63,483 nucleotides of DNA. Source: Mycobacterium sp. E183 (GTDB lineage: Bacteria > Actinomycetota > Actinomycetes > Mycobacteriales > Mycobacteriaceae). The position numbers were made by a program, and so were the translations under genes. The stretch is from NCBI RefSeq assembly GCF_001667735.1, contig NZ_LZJN01000084.1, positions 1 to 63,483 of the forward strand, given 5' to 3'. The notes under the pieces are model-generated. The model worked only from the letters and a program-made list of their open reading frames with translations, did no database searches and was not told where the DNA came from. The stretch's first letter is position 1. Every line of letters starts with the position of its first letter. This document shows positions 51,401 through 63,400 of this stretch, one piece after another.

Positions 51401-54400
51401 TGTTCGCGGTTCACGACGGCACCCCCCACCAGGTGGTGCTCCCCGCCGAACGCGCCCGATTGGGGTGGAACGTCGTCGACGCCCGGGGCTGGCCGGAAGG
51501 CCGGCTGCGCGAGGGCACCGATGCCGTCGCCGGCTACGCGTTCGACCTGGCGAACGAAATACCGTTACACGCGGAGCTTTTCACCACCGCCGACGACGAC
51601 CATGTGCTGGTGGTCGTGGTGCACCACATCGCCGCCGATGGGTGGTCGATCGCCCCGATGGCCCGCGATCTGGGCGTCGCGTACGCAGCGCGGTGCGCCG
51701 GGCAGGCCCCGGAATGGGCGCCGCTGTCGGTGCAGTACGTCGACTACACGCTTTGGCAGCGCGCGCAATTCGGCGACCTGGACGACAGCCAGAGCCGGAT
51801 CGCCGCCCAGCTGGACTTCTGGCAGGACGCGCTGGCCGGGATGCCCGAGCGCTTGCAGCTGCCCACCGATCGGCCCTACCCGCCGGTCGCCGACCACCGG
51901 GGGGCCCGGCTGGCGGTGGACTGGCCGACGGAGGTCCAGCAGCAGATCCGTCGGGTAGCGCGCGAGCACAACGCGACCAGCTTCATGGTGATTCAGGCCG
52001 CCTTCGCCGCGCTGCTGTCGAAGATCAGCGCCAGCGACGATGTGGCGGTGGGGTTCCCGATCGCCGGGCGCCGCGATCCCGCGCTGGACGAGCTGGTGGG
52101 TTTTTTCGTCAACACACTGGTGCTGCGGGTCGACCTGGCCGGCGATCCCACCTTCGCCGAGCTGCTGGCGCAGGTGCGACGGCGTAGCCTCGCCGCGTTC
52201 GAGCACCAGGATGTGCCGTTCGAGTTCCTGGTGGATCGGCTCAATCCCACCCGCAGCCTGGCCCATCATCCGTTGATCCAGGTGTTGTTGGGCTGGGAGA
52301 ACTTCCCCGGCTATGACAGCAATCCCACCGCCACGTTGGCCCTCGGCGATGTCCGGGCCACCCCGATGCCGGTCGAAACCCACACGGCGCGAATGGATTT
52401 GACGTTCTCGCTGTCCGACCGCTGGACCGAGGCCGGCCAGCACGCGGGCATCGGCGTGACGGCGGAATACCGCACCGACGTTTTCGACGCCGACACCGTC
52501 GTGACGTTGATCGAGCGGCTGCACCGCCTGCTGGTGGCCGTCACCTCCGACCCGGGGCTGCGGATGTCGTCGGTAGACCTGCTGGATCCGGGCGAGCACG
52601 CCCGGCTGGAGAGGTGGGGCAACAGGGCAGTGCTGACCGAGCCGGCGACGCCGGTGTCGGTTCCGGAATTGTTCGCCGCGCAGGCGGCGCGCACGCCCGA
52701 CGCGGTCGCCGTGGTCTGCGACGGCCGGTCCATGACATACCGGGAACTCGACGAGGCGGCCAACCGCTTGGCGCACCTGCTGATCGGGTGTGGGGCGGGC
52801 CCGGGTGAGCGTGTGGCGCTGCTCTTTTCGCGCTCGGCCGAGGCCATCGTGGCGATCCTGGCCGCGCTCAAATCCGGGGCGGCATACCTGCCGATCGACC
52901 CGGCGCTGCCGGCGGCCCGGATGGAGTTCATGCTTACCGACGCCGCACCGATCGCCGTGGTCACCACCGCGGCGCTGACCGAGCGGTTGCACGGGTTCGA
53001 CCTGGCGGTCGTCGACGTCGGCGACCCCGCCCTGGACAGCCAGCCCGGCACGGCGCCACCGGCGCCCGCGCCCGACGACCTCGCGCACATCATTTACACC
53101 TCCGGGACCACCGGTGTCCCGAAAGGTGTTGCGGTAACCCAATACAACGTCGCGCAGCTGTTCGACTCGCTGCGGATCGGCATCGAGATGTCACGGGGGC
53201 AGGTCTGGACCCAGTTCCACTCCTATGCCTTCGACTTCTCGGTCTGGGAGATCTGGGGTGCGCTGCTGCACGGCGGGCGGCTGGTGGTGGTGCCCGAATC
53301 GGTGGCCCGCTCACCGCAGGAATTCCACGCCCTCCTGGTCGCCGAGGGTGTCACCGTGCTCACCCAAACCCCCTCGGCCGTGGGGATGTTGCCGACCGAC
53401 GGGCTGGATGCGACCGCGCTCGTGATCGGGGCCGAGCCCTGCCCGCCCGAGCTGGTGGATCGCTGGGCGCCCGGGCGGGTGATGGTCAACGTCTACGGCC
53501 CAACCGAAACCACGATGTGGGCCTGCAAGAGCGCGCCGCTGGCGGCGGGATCTGGTTTCCCGCCGATCGGCGCACCGGTGACGAGGGCGGCATTCTTCGT
53601 GCTGGACGAATGGCTGCAACCGGTTCCGCCCGGGGTGGTCGGCGAGCTGTACCTGGCGGGCGACGGGGTCGGTGTCGGGTATTGGCGCCGATCGGGGTTG
53701 ACGGCGTCGCGCTTCATGGCCTGCCCGTTCGGCGCACCGGGGACCCGGATGTACCGCACCGGCGACCTGGTGTGCTGGGGGCCCGACGGGCAACTGCGCT
53801 ACCTCGGCCGTGCCGACGAACAGGTCAAGATCCGCGGCTATCGCATCGAACTCGGCGAAATCCAGTCCGCCCTGAGCGCTTTGGACGGTGTCGAGCAGGC
53901 TGTGGTCGTCCCCCGTGAGGACCGCGGCGACAAACGGCTGGTGGGTTACGTCACCGGGACGGTAGACGCGGGCAACGCCCGCGCCGCGCTGGCCGAACGG
54001 CTGCCCGCCTACATGGTCCCGGCCGCGGTCGTCGTCCTCCCGGCGCTGCCCATGACCGTCAACGGCAAGCTCGACACCCGCGCCCTGCCCGCCCCGGACT
54101 ACCAGGACGCCGGCAACTACCGCGCCCCGAGCACGGCGGTCGAGGAGATCCTGGCCGGCATCTACGCCGAGGTACTCGGCGTCGAACGCGTCGGGGTCGA
54201 CGACTCGTTCTTCGATCTCGGCGGTGATTCGCTGTCCACGATGCGCCTGATCGCGGCGATCAACAGCTCACTCGAGACCGAGCTGCCGGTGCGTGCCGTG
54301 TTCGAGGCGCCGACGGTCGCGCAACTGGCCCCCCGCATCGGCGAGACCGCGGGACGCCTGCAGCCGCTGGTCGCCTGCGACCGCCCGGCGGTGATCCCGT

Positions 54401-57400
54401 TGTCGTTCGCGCAGAGCCGGTTGTGGTTCATCCAGCAGCTGCAGGGCCCATCGCCGATCTACAACATGGCGGTCGCGTTGCGGCTGCGCGGGCGCCTCGA
54501 CGCCGGCGCGCTGCGCGCGGCGCTGGACGATGTGGTGAACCGCCACGAGAGCCTGCGCACGCTGTTCCCCGCCCGCCACGGAACGCCCCAGCAGCTGGTG
54601 GTACCCGCCGAGGAGGCCGACTTCGGCTGGGAAATCGTCGATGCCACCGGATCCCCGGCGGGCGAGGTGGACGAGGCCATCGCGGCGACGACACGCCACA
54701 CCTTCGACCTGGCCACCGAGACCCCGCTGCGCGCAAAGCTTTTCGCCCTCGGCGAGCGGGAACACCTGCTGGTGATCGTCGTGCACCACATCGCCGCGGA
54801 CGGCCTGTCCCTCACGCCGCTGGCCGCCGACCTCAGTGTCGCGTACGCCGGCCGATGCGCGGGGGAGGCGCCCGGCTGGGCCGACCTGCCGGTGCAATAC
54901 GTCGACTACACGCTGTGGCAGCGCGCCCAGTTCGGTGAACTGGACGACAGCCGGAGCCCCATCGCGGCCCAGCTGTCCTACTGGCGGGACGGGCTGGCCG
55001 GGATGCCCGAGCGGTTGCAGCTGCCCACCGACCGGCCCTACCCGCCCGTCGCCGACCAGCGCGGCGCCAGCGTCGTCGTGGATTGGCCGTCGGAGCTGCA
55101 GCAGCAGGTTCGCCGGGTGGCCCGCGAGCACAACGCGACCACGTTCATGGTGGTGCAGGCCGCGCTGGCCGTGCTGCTGTCGAAAGTCGGTGCCGGCTCG
55201 GACATTCCGATCGGCTTTCCGATCGCCGGGCGCCGCGACCGCGCCCTGGACGCGCTCGTCGGTTTCTTCGTCAACACGTTGGTGCTGCGCGTCGACCTGG
55301 CCGGCGACCCCACTTTCGCCGAATTGCTGGCACGCGTCCAGGCGCGCAGCCTGGAGGCGTTCGAGCATCAAGACGTGCCGTTCGAGTTGCTCGTCGAGCG
55401 GCTCAACCCGGCCCGCAGCCTGACCCACCACCCGCTGGTGCAGGTCATGTTGGCCTGGCAGAACTTCGCCGGCCACGACGATCCGGCCGCCGGTCTTGCG
55501 CTGGGCGACCTCGACGTCACCTCCGTGCCGGTCGACACCGAGTCCGCCCGGATGGATTTGGTGTTCTCCCTCGCCGAACGCTTCAGCGAGACGGGGGAGG
55601 CCGCCGGCATCGGCGGCCGGGTGGAATTCCGCACCGACGTCTTCGACGCCGACACCATCGAAACGCTGATCGCGCGGCTGCGGCGCGTCCTTTCGGCCAT
55701 GACCGCCGACCCCGGCCGGGCGTTGTCGTCGGTGGATGTGCTCGATGAGGCCGAGCGGTCTCGGCTGGACGCGTTCGGCAATCGGGCGGCTTTGAGTGGG
55801 CCGGTGCCGGGGTCGGTGTCGGTGCCCGGGTTGTTCGCTGCGCAGGTGGCCCGCGCGCCTGGGGCGGTGGCGGTGTCGGGTGCGGGCCTGTCGGTGACCT
55901 ACCGCGAGCTGGATGAGGCTTCGACCCGGCTGGCGCGCCAGTTGGTGGCCCACGGCGCGGGCCCGGGACGGATTGTGGCACTGCTGTTTTCGCGGTCGGC
56001 CGAGGCGATCGCGGCCATGCTCGCGGTGCTCAAGACCGGGGCGGCCTACCTGCCGATCGACCCTTCCTCCCCGGATACCCGGATCGAGTTCATGCTCGGC
56101 GACGCCGCCCCCGTGGTCGCGGTCAGCACCGCCGATCTGGCGGCGCGATTCGAGGGCCGCGGAGTGCCCGTGGTGGACGTCGACGATCGGCGCCTCGACA
56201 CCGTGCCCGACACCGCCCTGGCGGAGCCGGACGCCGACGGGCTGGCCTACGTGATCTACACCTCGGGTACCACGGGTGTGCCCAAAGGTGTTGGCGTCAC
56301 GCATCGTAACGTGACGCAGTTGATCGGCTCGCTGGATGGCGGGTTGCCGGCGCCCGGGGTGTGGTCGCATGCGCATTCGCTGGCCTTCGACGTGTCGGTG
56401 TGGGAGATCTTCGCCCCGCTGTTGCGCGGGGGGCGACTGGTTGTGGTGCCCGAATCCGTGGCGGGTTCACCGCTGGACTTCCATGCGGTGCTGCGCGCCC
56501 ACGGCGTCAGTGTTCTGACCCAGACGCCGTCGGCGGTGGCGATGCTGGACCCGGCCGGTTTGGACGACGTGGCGGTGGTGATGGCCGGGGAGGCCTGCCC
56601 GCCCGAGGTGGTGGACCGGTGGGCGCCGGGGCGGGTGCTGGTCAACGCCTATGGGCCGACCGAGACCACGATGTGTGTCGCGATCAGCACCCCGCTCGTC
56701 GCGGGGTCAGGGGTGCCTCCGATCGGCTCGCCGGTGCCCGGTGCGGCGCTGTTCGTGCTCGACGGGTCGTTGCGCCCGGTGCCCGAGGGCGTGGTCGGGG
56801 AGCTGTATGTGGCCGGATCCGGTTTGGCCACTGGATATCTCGGCCGGCCCGGGCTGACGGCGTCGAGATTTGTCGCCTGCCCGTTCGGCGGGATTGCAAC
56901 GCGGATGTATCGCACCGGCGATCTGGTGCGTTGGAACCGCGACGGGCAACTGCAATACTTCGGTCGCGCCGATGAGCAGGTCAAGATACGCGGGTATCGC
57001 ATCGAGCTCGGTGAGATCCAGGCCGCGTTGAGCGCTTTGGACGGGGTGGGACAGGCGGTGGTGATCGCGCGTGAGGATCGCCCCGGTGACAAGCGTCTGG
57101 TCGGTTACATCACGGGCGCGGCTGACCCGGCTCAGCTGAGGGCGCGGCTTTCCGAGCGGTTGCCGGCGTTCATGGTGCCCGCCGCGATCGTGGGCCTGCA
57201 AGCCCTGCCGCTGACCGCCAATGGCAAGCTGGACACCCGCGCGCTGCCGGCCCCCGAATACACCGCCGGCCACTACCGCGCCCCGCAGAACCCGACCGAA
57301 GAGATTCTCGCCACCATCTTCGCCGACGTCCTGGGCCTCGACCGCGTCGGCATCGACGACTCCTTCTTCGAACTCGGCGGCGAAAGCATCTCCGCGATGG

Positions 57401-60400
57401 GTCTCGTCGCCGCCATCAACAGCAACCTCGGTGCCGGTGTCCCGGTCCGCGTGGTGTTCGAGGCGCCCACGGTGGCCCAGCTGGCGCTGCGGATCGACGA
57501 GGGCACGAACGGCCTGGAGCCCTTGGTGGCCGCCGAGCGGCCCGCGGTCATCCCGCTGTCATTCGCGCAGAACCGCTTGTGGTTCCTCGACCAATTGCAA
57601 GGCCCGTCACCGGTTTACAACATGGCGGCGGCGCTGCGGCTCAGTGGTCGCCTCGACGCGGACGCGCTGGGTGCGGCGCTGGCCGACGTGGTGGCGCGCC
57701 ACGAGAGCCTGCGCACCCTGATCGCCGCGCCCGAGGGCACGCCCCAGCAGCTGGTGACCCCGGTCGAGAAAGCGGGCTTCGGGTGGTCGGTCGTCGACGC
57801 GGGCGCGTGGTCCGCCGGCCAGCTCGACGAGGCCATCGGCGCCACGGCGCGCTACACCTTCGACCTCGCAACCGAAATTCCCTTGCGGGCAGAGCTTTTC
57901 CGCATCGACGACGACGAGCACGTGCTGGTGGCCGTGGTGCACCACATCGCCGCCGACGGGATGTCGATCGCCCCGCTGGTACGCGACCTGGGCGTCGCGT
58001 ATGCGAGCCGGTGTGCCGGACACGCCCCCGGCTGGGCGCCGCTGGCGGTGCAATACGTCGATTACACGCTGTGGCAGCGCGCGCAGCTCGGCGATCTCGA
58101 CGACCGCACCAGCCCCATCGCCGCCCAGCTGGCCTACTGGGAAGGCGCGTTGGCCGGCATGCCCGACCGGCTTCCGCTGCCCACCGACCGGCCCTACCCG
58201 CTGGTCGCCGATCAGCGGGGCGCCACCGTGGAAGTTGACTGGCCGGCCGAGCTGCAGCGGCGCGTCGGCGAGCTGGCCCGCCAGCACAACGCGACGAGCT
58301 TCATGGTCGTGCAGGCCGCGCTGGCGGTGCTGCTCGCGAAGACGACCGCGAGTTCCGATGTGGCCGTGGGCTTCCCGATCGCCGGGCGGCGCGACCCCGC
58401 CCTCGACGAGCTGGTCGGATTCTTCGTCAACACCCTGGTGCTGCGGGTCGACCTGACAGAGCTGGGCGGCGACCCCACCTTCGCCGACCTGCTGTCGCAG
58501 GTGCGGCAGCGCAGCCTGGCCGCCTACGAACACCAAGACGTGCCCTTCGAGGTTCTCGTCGAGCGGCTCAACCCCACCCGAAGCCTGACCCATCATCCGC
58601 TGGTCCAGGTGATGCTGGCCTGGCAGAACTTCGCCGGGCAAGGCGGTGGCCCGGTCGCCGGGCTGACCCTGGGCGACGTCGAGATCACGCCGATGCCGGT
58701 GGACACCCAGACCGCCCGCATGGATCTGACGTTCTCGTTGGCCGAGCGCTGGAGCGAGGCGGGTGAGCCCGCCGGCATCGGCGGGACGGTGGAGTTCCGC
58801 ACCGACGTGTTCGACGCGGACAGCGTCGAGGCGCTCGTCGGCCGATTGCAGCGGGTGCTGACGGCGATGACCGTCGACCCCACCCGATCGCTGTCGGCGG
58901 TGGATTTGCTCGACGCGGCCGAGCATGCCCGCCTCGACCAGATCGGGAACCGCGCGGCGCTGACCGGGCCGCCCGCCGCGCCGGTGTCCATTCCGCAGCT
59001 GTTCGCCGCGCAGCTGGCCCGCACGCCCGAAGCGGTGGCACTCGTGTGCGACGGCCGGTCCATGACCTACCGCGAACTGGACGCCGCGGCGGAGGGGCTG
59101 GCGCGCGTGTTGGCCGGGCGGGGGGCCGGCCCGGGACGGTTTGTGGCACTGCTGTTTCCGCGTTCTTCCGAGGCGATCGTGGCGATCCTGGCGGTGCTCA
59201 AGTCAGGCGCGGCCTACCTGCCGATCGATCCGGCGCTGCCGGAGGCCCGGATCGGCTTCGTGCTATCCGATGCCGCGCCGATGGCCGTCCTCACCACCGC
59301 CGACCTGGCCGACCGGCTCGTCGGGCACGACGTGCCCGTCATAGACGTCGGTGACCTGGAAGGCGGCGCCCAGCCGGACCCGGCGCCGACCGCGCCCGGC
59401 CCCGAGGACTTCGCCTACCTGATCTACACGTCCGGCACCACCGGTGTCCCCAAAGGCGTTGCGGTCACGCATCGCAACGCGACGCAACTTCTCGCGCGCA
59501 TGGATGCCGGCCTGCCGCGCGGTGGGGTCTGGTCGCAGTGGCATTCCCTGGCCTTCGACGTCTCGGTGCACGAGATCTTCGGTGCCCTGCTGCACGGCGG
59601 ACGGCTGGTCGTGGTGCCCGAGTCGGTCGCCCGGGCACCGGAAGACCTCCACGCACTGCTGGTGGCCGAACGCGTCGGCGTGCTGAGCCAGACCCCGTCC
59701 GCGGCGGCGATGTTGTCACCCGAGGGGCTGGAGTCGGTCACCCTGGTGGTGGCCGGCGAGGCGTGCCCCGCCGAGCTGGTCGACCGGTGGGGGGCGGACC
59801 GGACGATGATCAACGCCTACGGCCCCACCGAGGCCACCGTGTACGCGGCGGTCAGCGAACCCCTGACCGCGGCGTCCGCGGAATCGGGTGTGGTGCCGAT
59901 CGGGTCACCGGTGCCCGGCGGCGCGTTGTTCGTCCTCGACGAGCGCCTGCGGCCGGTGCCCGTCGGCGTGGTCGGCGAGTTGTACGTGGCCGGTTCGGGT
60001 GTCGCCTGCGGCTACTGGCAGCGGGCCGGTCTGACCGCGTCGCGGTTCGTGGCCTGCCCGTTCGGCGGGGCCGGCACCCGCATGTACCGCACCGGGGACC
60101 TGGTGCGCTGGCGCGCGGACGGCCAACTGGACTACCTGGGCCGGGTGGACGAGCAGGTCAAGATCCGCGGTTACCGCATCGAGCTCGGCGACGTGCGCGC
60201 CGCCCTGGCCTGGCTGGACGGGGTGGAGCAGGCGGTGGTCGTCGCCCGCGAGGACCGTCCCGGTGACAAGCGCCTGGTGGCCTACCTCACCGGGCAGGCC
60301 GATCCGGTCGAGGTCCGCGCCGCGCTGGCGGAGCGGTTGCCGGCCTACATGATTCCCGCCGCCGTGGTCGCGATGCCGGCCCTGCCGCTCACACCCAACG

Positions 60401-63400
60401 GCAAGCTCGACACCCGCGCATTGCCCGCACCGGAGTATTCCGACGGCGAGCAGTACCGCGCCCCGGGCAACGCCGTCGAGGAGATCCTGGCCGGCATCTA
60501 CGCCCAGGTGCTCGGACTCGACCGGGTTGGGGTGGACGACTCCTTCTTCGATCTGGGCGGCGACAGCATCTCGTCGATGCAAGTGGTGACCCGGGCACGG
60601 GCCGCCGGCCTGATCTGCCGCACGCGCGACCTGTTCGTCGAGCAGACCGTCGCCCGGCTGGCGCGGGTGGCCGAGGTGGCCGAGGCGGGCACCGGCGTGA
60701 TCGACGAGGGCGTGGGTCCGGTGGCGGCCACCCCGATCATGCATTGGCTGCGCGGCGTGGACGGGCCGGTCGACCAGTTCAACCAGACGATGCTGGTGCA
60801 GGCCCCCGCCGCGGTGGGCGAGGCCGACGTGCTGGTGGTACTGCAGGCCCTGCTCGACCGGCACGGCATGCTGCGCCTGCGCCTCGACGACGAATGGTCG
60901 CCGACCGTGCCCGAGCCCGGTTCGGTGCACGCCCGCGACTGCCTGCAAACGGTGGGCGAGCTGTCCGACGCGGCACTCGTCGAGGCCCGCTCGCGGTTGA
61001 ACCCGGCCGGCGGGGCGATGCTCAGCGCGCTGTGGGTGACCACCACCAACCAGCTGGCGGTGATCGTCCACCACCTGGCCGTCGACGGGGTGTCCTGGCG
61101 AATCCTGTTGGAGGACTTGAACATCGCCTGGGCCCAGCACCGGCTCGGGCAGCCGGTGGCGCTGCCGTCGACGGGGACGTCGTTCGCCCGGTGGGCTGCG
61201 CGGCTGGCCGAGCGCGCGGGCGACCCGGACATCCTGAACCACCTGGGCACCTGGCAGCGGGTGGCGGCCACCCCCGCGGCGCTGCCCGCGGTGCGCCCCG
61301 ACGTGGACACCTTCGCCGCCGCCGGGCACCTGTCGGTGGAGCTGGACGCGGAAACCACCGGCATGCTGCTCGGTGAGGTGCCCGCGGCGTTTCACGCCGG
61401 CGTCCAGGACATCCTGCTCGTCGCGTTCGCTTTGGCGGTGGGGGAATTCCTGGGCGACACCCGCGCGCCGATCGGCATCGACGTCGAGGGCCACGGCCGC
61501 AACGAGGAGATCGGCCGCGACATCGACCTGTCGCACACCGTGGGATGGTTCACCGCCAAATACCCGGTGGCCTTGAACGTCGGAGGGCTGTCCTGGGCGA
61601 AGGTGGTCGCCGGTGATGCCGCGCTTGGCGCGGCCCTCAAGGACGGCAAGGAGCAGCTGCGCGCCCTCCCGGACTCGCTGACCTACGGGTTGCTGCGCTA
61701 CCTGAACGCCGATGCCGCCCTGGACGGGGCCGACCCGACGATCGGATTCAACTACCTTGGGCGCCAAGGTGGTACGGCCGAGCTGTCCGAGGAGATGTGG
61801 CGACCGGTGCCGGGCTCGGTCACCGCAGCTGCGGCGGCCATCCCCATGCCGCTGATGCACACCCTGGAGCTCAACGCGGCCACCGTCGACACCGAATCCG
61901 GCGCGCACCTGCACGCCAACTGGACCTGGGCGCCCTCCGCGCTGGACGACGGGCAGGTCGGCCGGCTGAGCCGGCTCTGGTTCGAGGCCCTGGCCGGGAT
62001 CTGCGCCCACGTGCGTTCGGGCGGCGGTGGATTGACGCCCTCGGACGTCGCGCCCGCCCGCCTCGACCAGAAGCAGATCGACCAGCTGCAGCGACAACAC
62101 GACGTCGCCGACGTGCTCCCGCTGACCCCGGTGCAGCAGGGGCTGCTCTTCCACGCGAACACCGTCCGGAGCGCCGGCCAGGATGCCGGCGACCTCTACG
62201 CTGGACAGCTCGACATCAGCGTCACCGGGCCGCTCGATCCCGGCCGCCTGCGCGACGCCGTGCGCGACGTGGTCAGGCGCCACCCAAACCTGGTGGCCCA
62301 CTTCGTCGATCGGTTCGGCGAGCCGGTGCAAGTCATCGCCGCAGAGCCCGCCCCGGCCTGGCGGTACATCGAGCTGCGCGACGACGTCGACGAGCAGATC
62401 CGGCGGCTGTGCGCCGCCGAGCGCGCCGCCGTGTGCGATCTCGCCAACCAGCCGCCCTTCCGGGTTGCCTTGATCCGCACCGGAATTGACCGCCACCACC
62501 TGGTGCTGACCAACCATCACATCGTTCTCGACGGCTGGTCGATGCCGATCCTGCTGGGCGACATCTTTTCCGCTTACTACGGTCAGCGCCTGCCCGCGGC
62601 CGCGCCCTACCGCAGCTTCGTCACCTGGTTGGCCGCCCGCGACCGCGACGCCGCCCGCGACGCGTGGGCCGAGGTGTTCGCCGGCTTCGACACCCCGACG
62701 CTGGTCGGCCGCCGGGACCGGCTGCGGCCGGGGGAGCAGGGCGTTCGGACGCTAGGGCTGCCCGCCGACCTCACGCGCGCAGTGGGCGAGCTGGCCCGCT
62801 CCTGCCACACCACCGTCAACACGGTGCTGCAGGCCGCCTACGCGCAACTGCTGTGCTGGCTGACCGGCCAGCACGACGTCACGTTCGGCACCACGGTCTC
62901 GGGCCGGCCGGCCGAGATCCCCGGCGCGGAATCGATGGTCGGTCTGCTGATCAACACCGTGCCGGTGCGGGCGAACATCACGCCGACCACCACCGCGGCA
63001 GGATTGCTCGAACAACTGCAGGGCGCCTACAACCACACGCTCGACCACCAGCACCTGGCGCTCAACGAGATTCACCGCATCACGGGTCAGGACCAGCTGT
63101 TCGACACCCTGTTCGCCTACGAGAACTACCCGATCGACGCGGCCGCCCTGTCCGGCAATCAGGAGCTGTCCATCACCGACATCGCCAGCCGGGAATCCAC
63201 GCATTATCCGCTGACGATTCAGGCCCAGCCGGGCCACGAACTGCGCCTCCGCGTCGAATACGACGCCGACGTCTTCGACGCCCAGGCCATCGAAACGCTG
63301 ATCGAGCGGCTGCGGCGGGTGTTGGTGGCCATGACCACCGACCCGCAGCGGCGCTTGTCGGCGACCGATGCCCTCGACGCCGACGAGCACCGCAGGCTCG

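Noticed and set aside
59905..62520. Minus-strand open frame of 871 codons, and others (49375-51429, 54268-56376) opposite the NRPS
   Set aside because: The same shadow composition recurs opposite every repeated NRPS module; the plus strand carries unmistakable domains.
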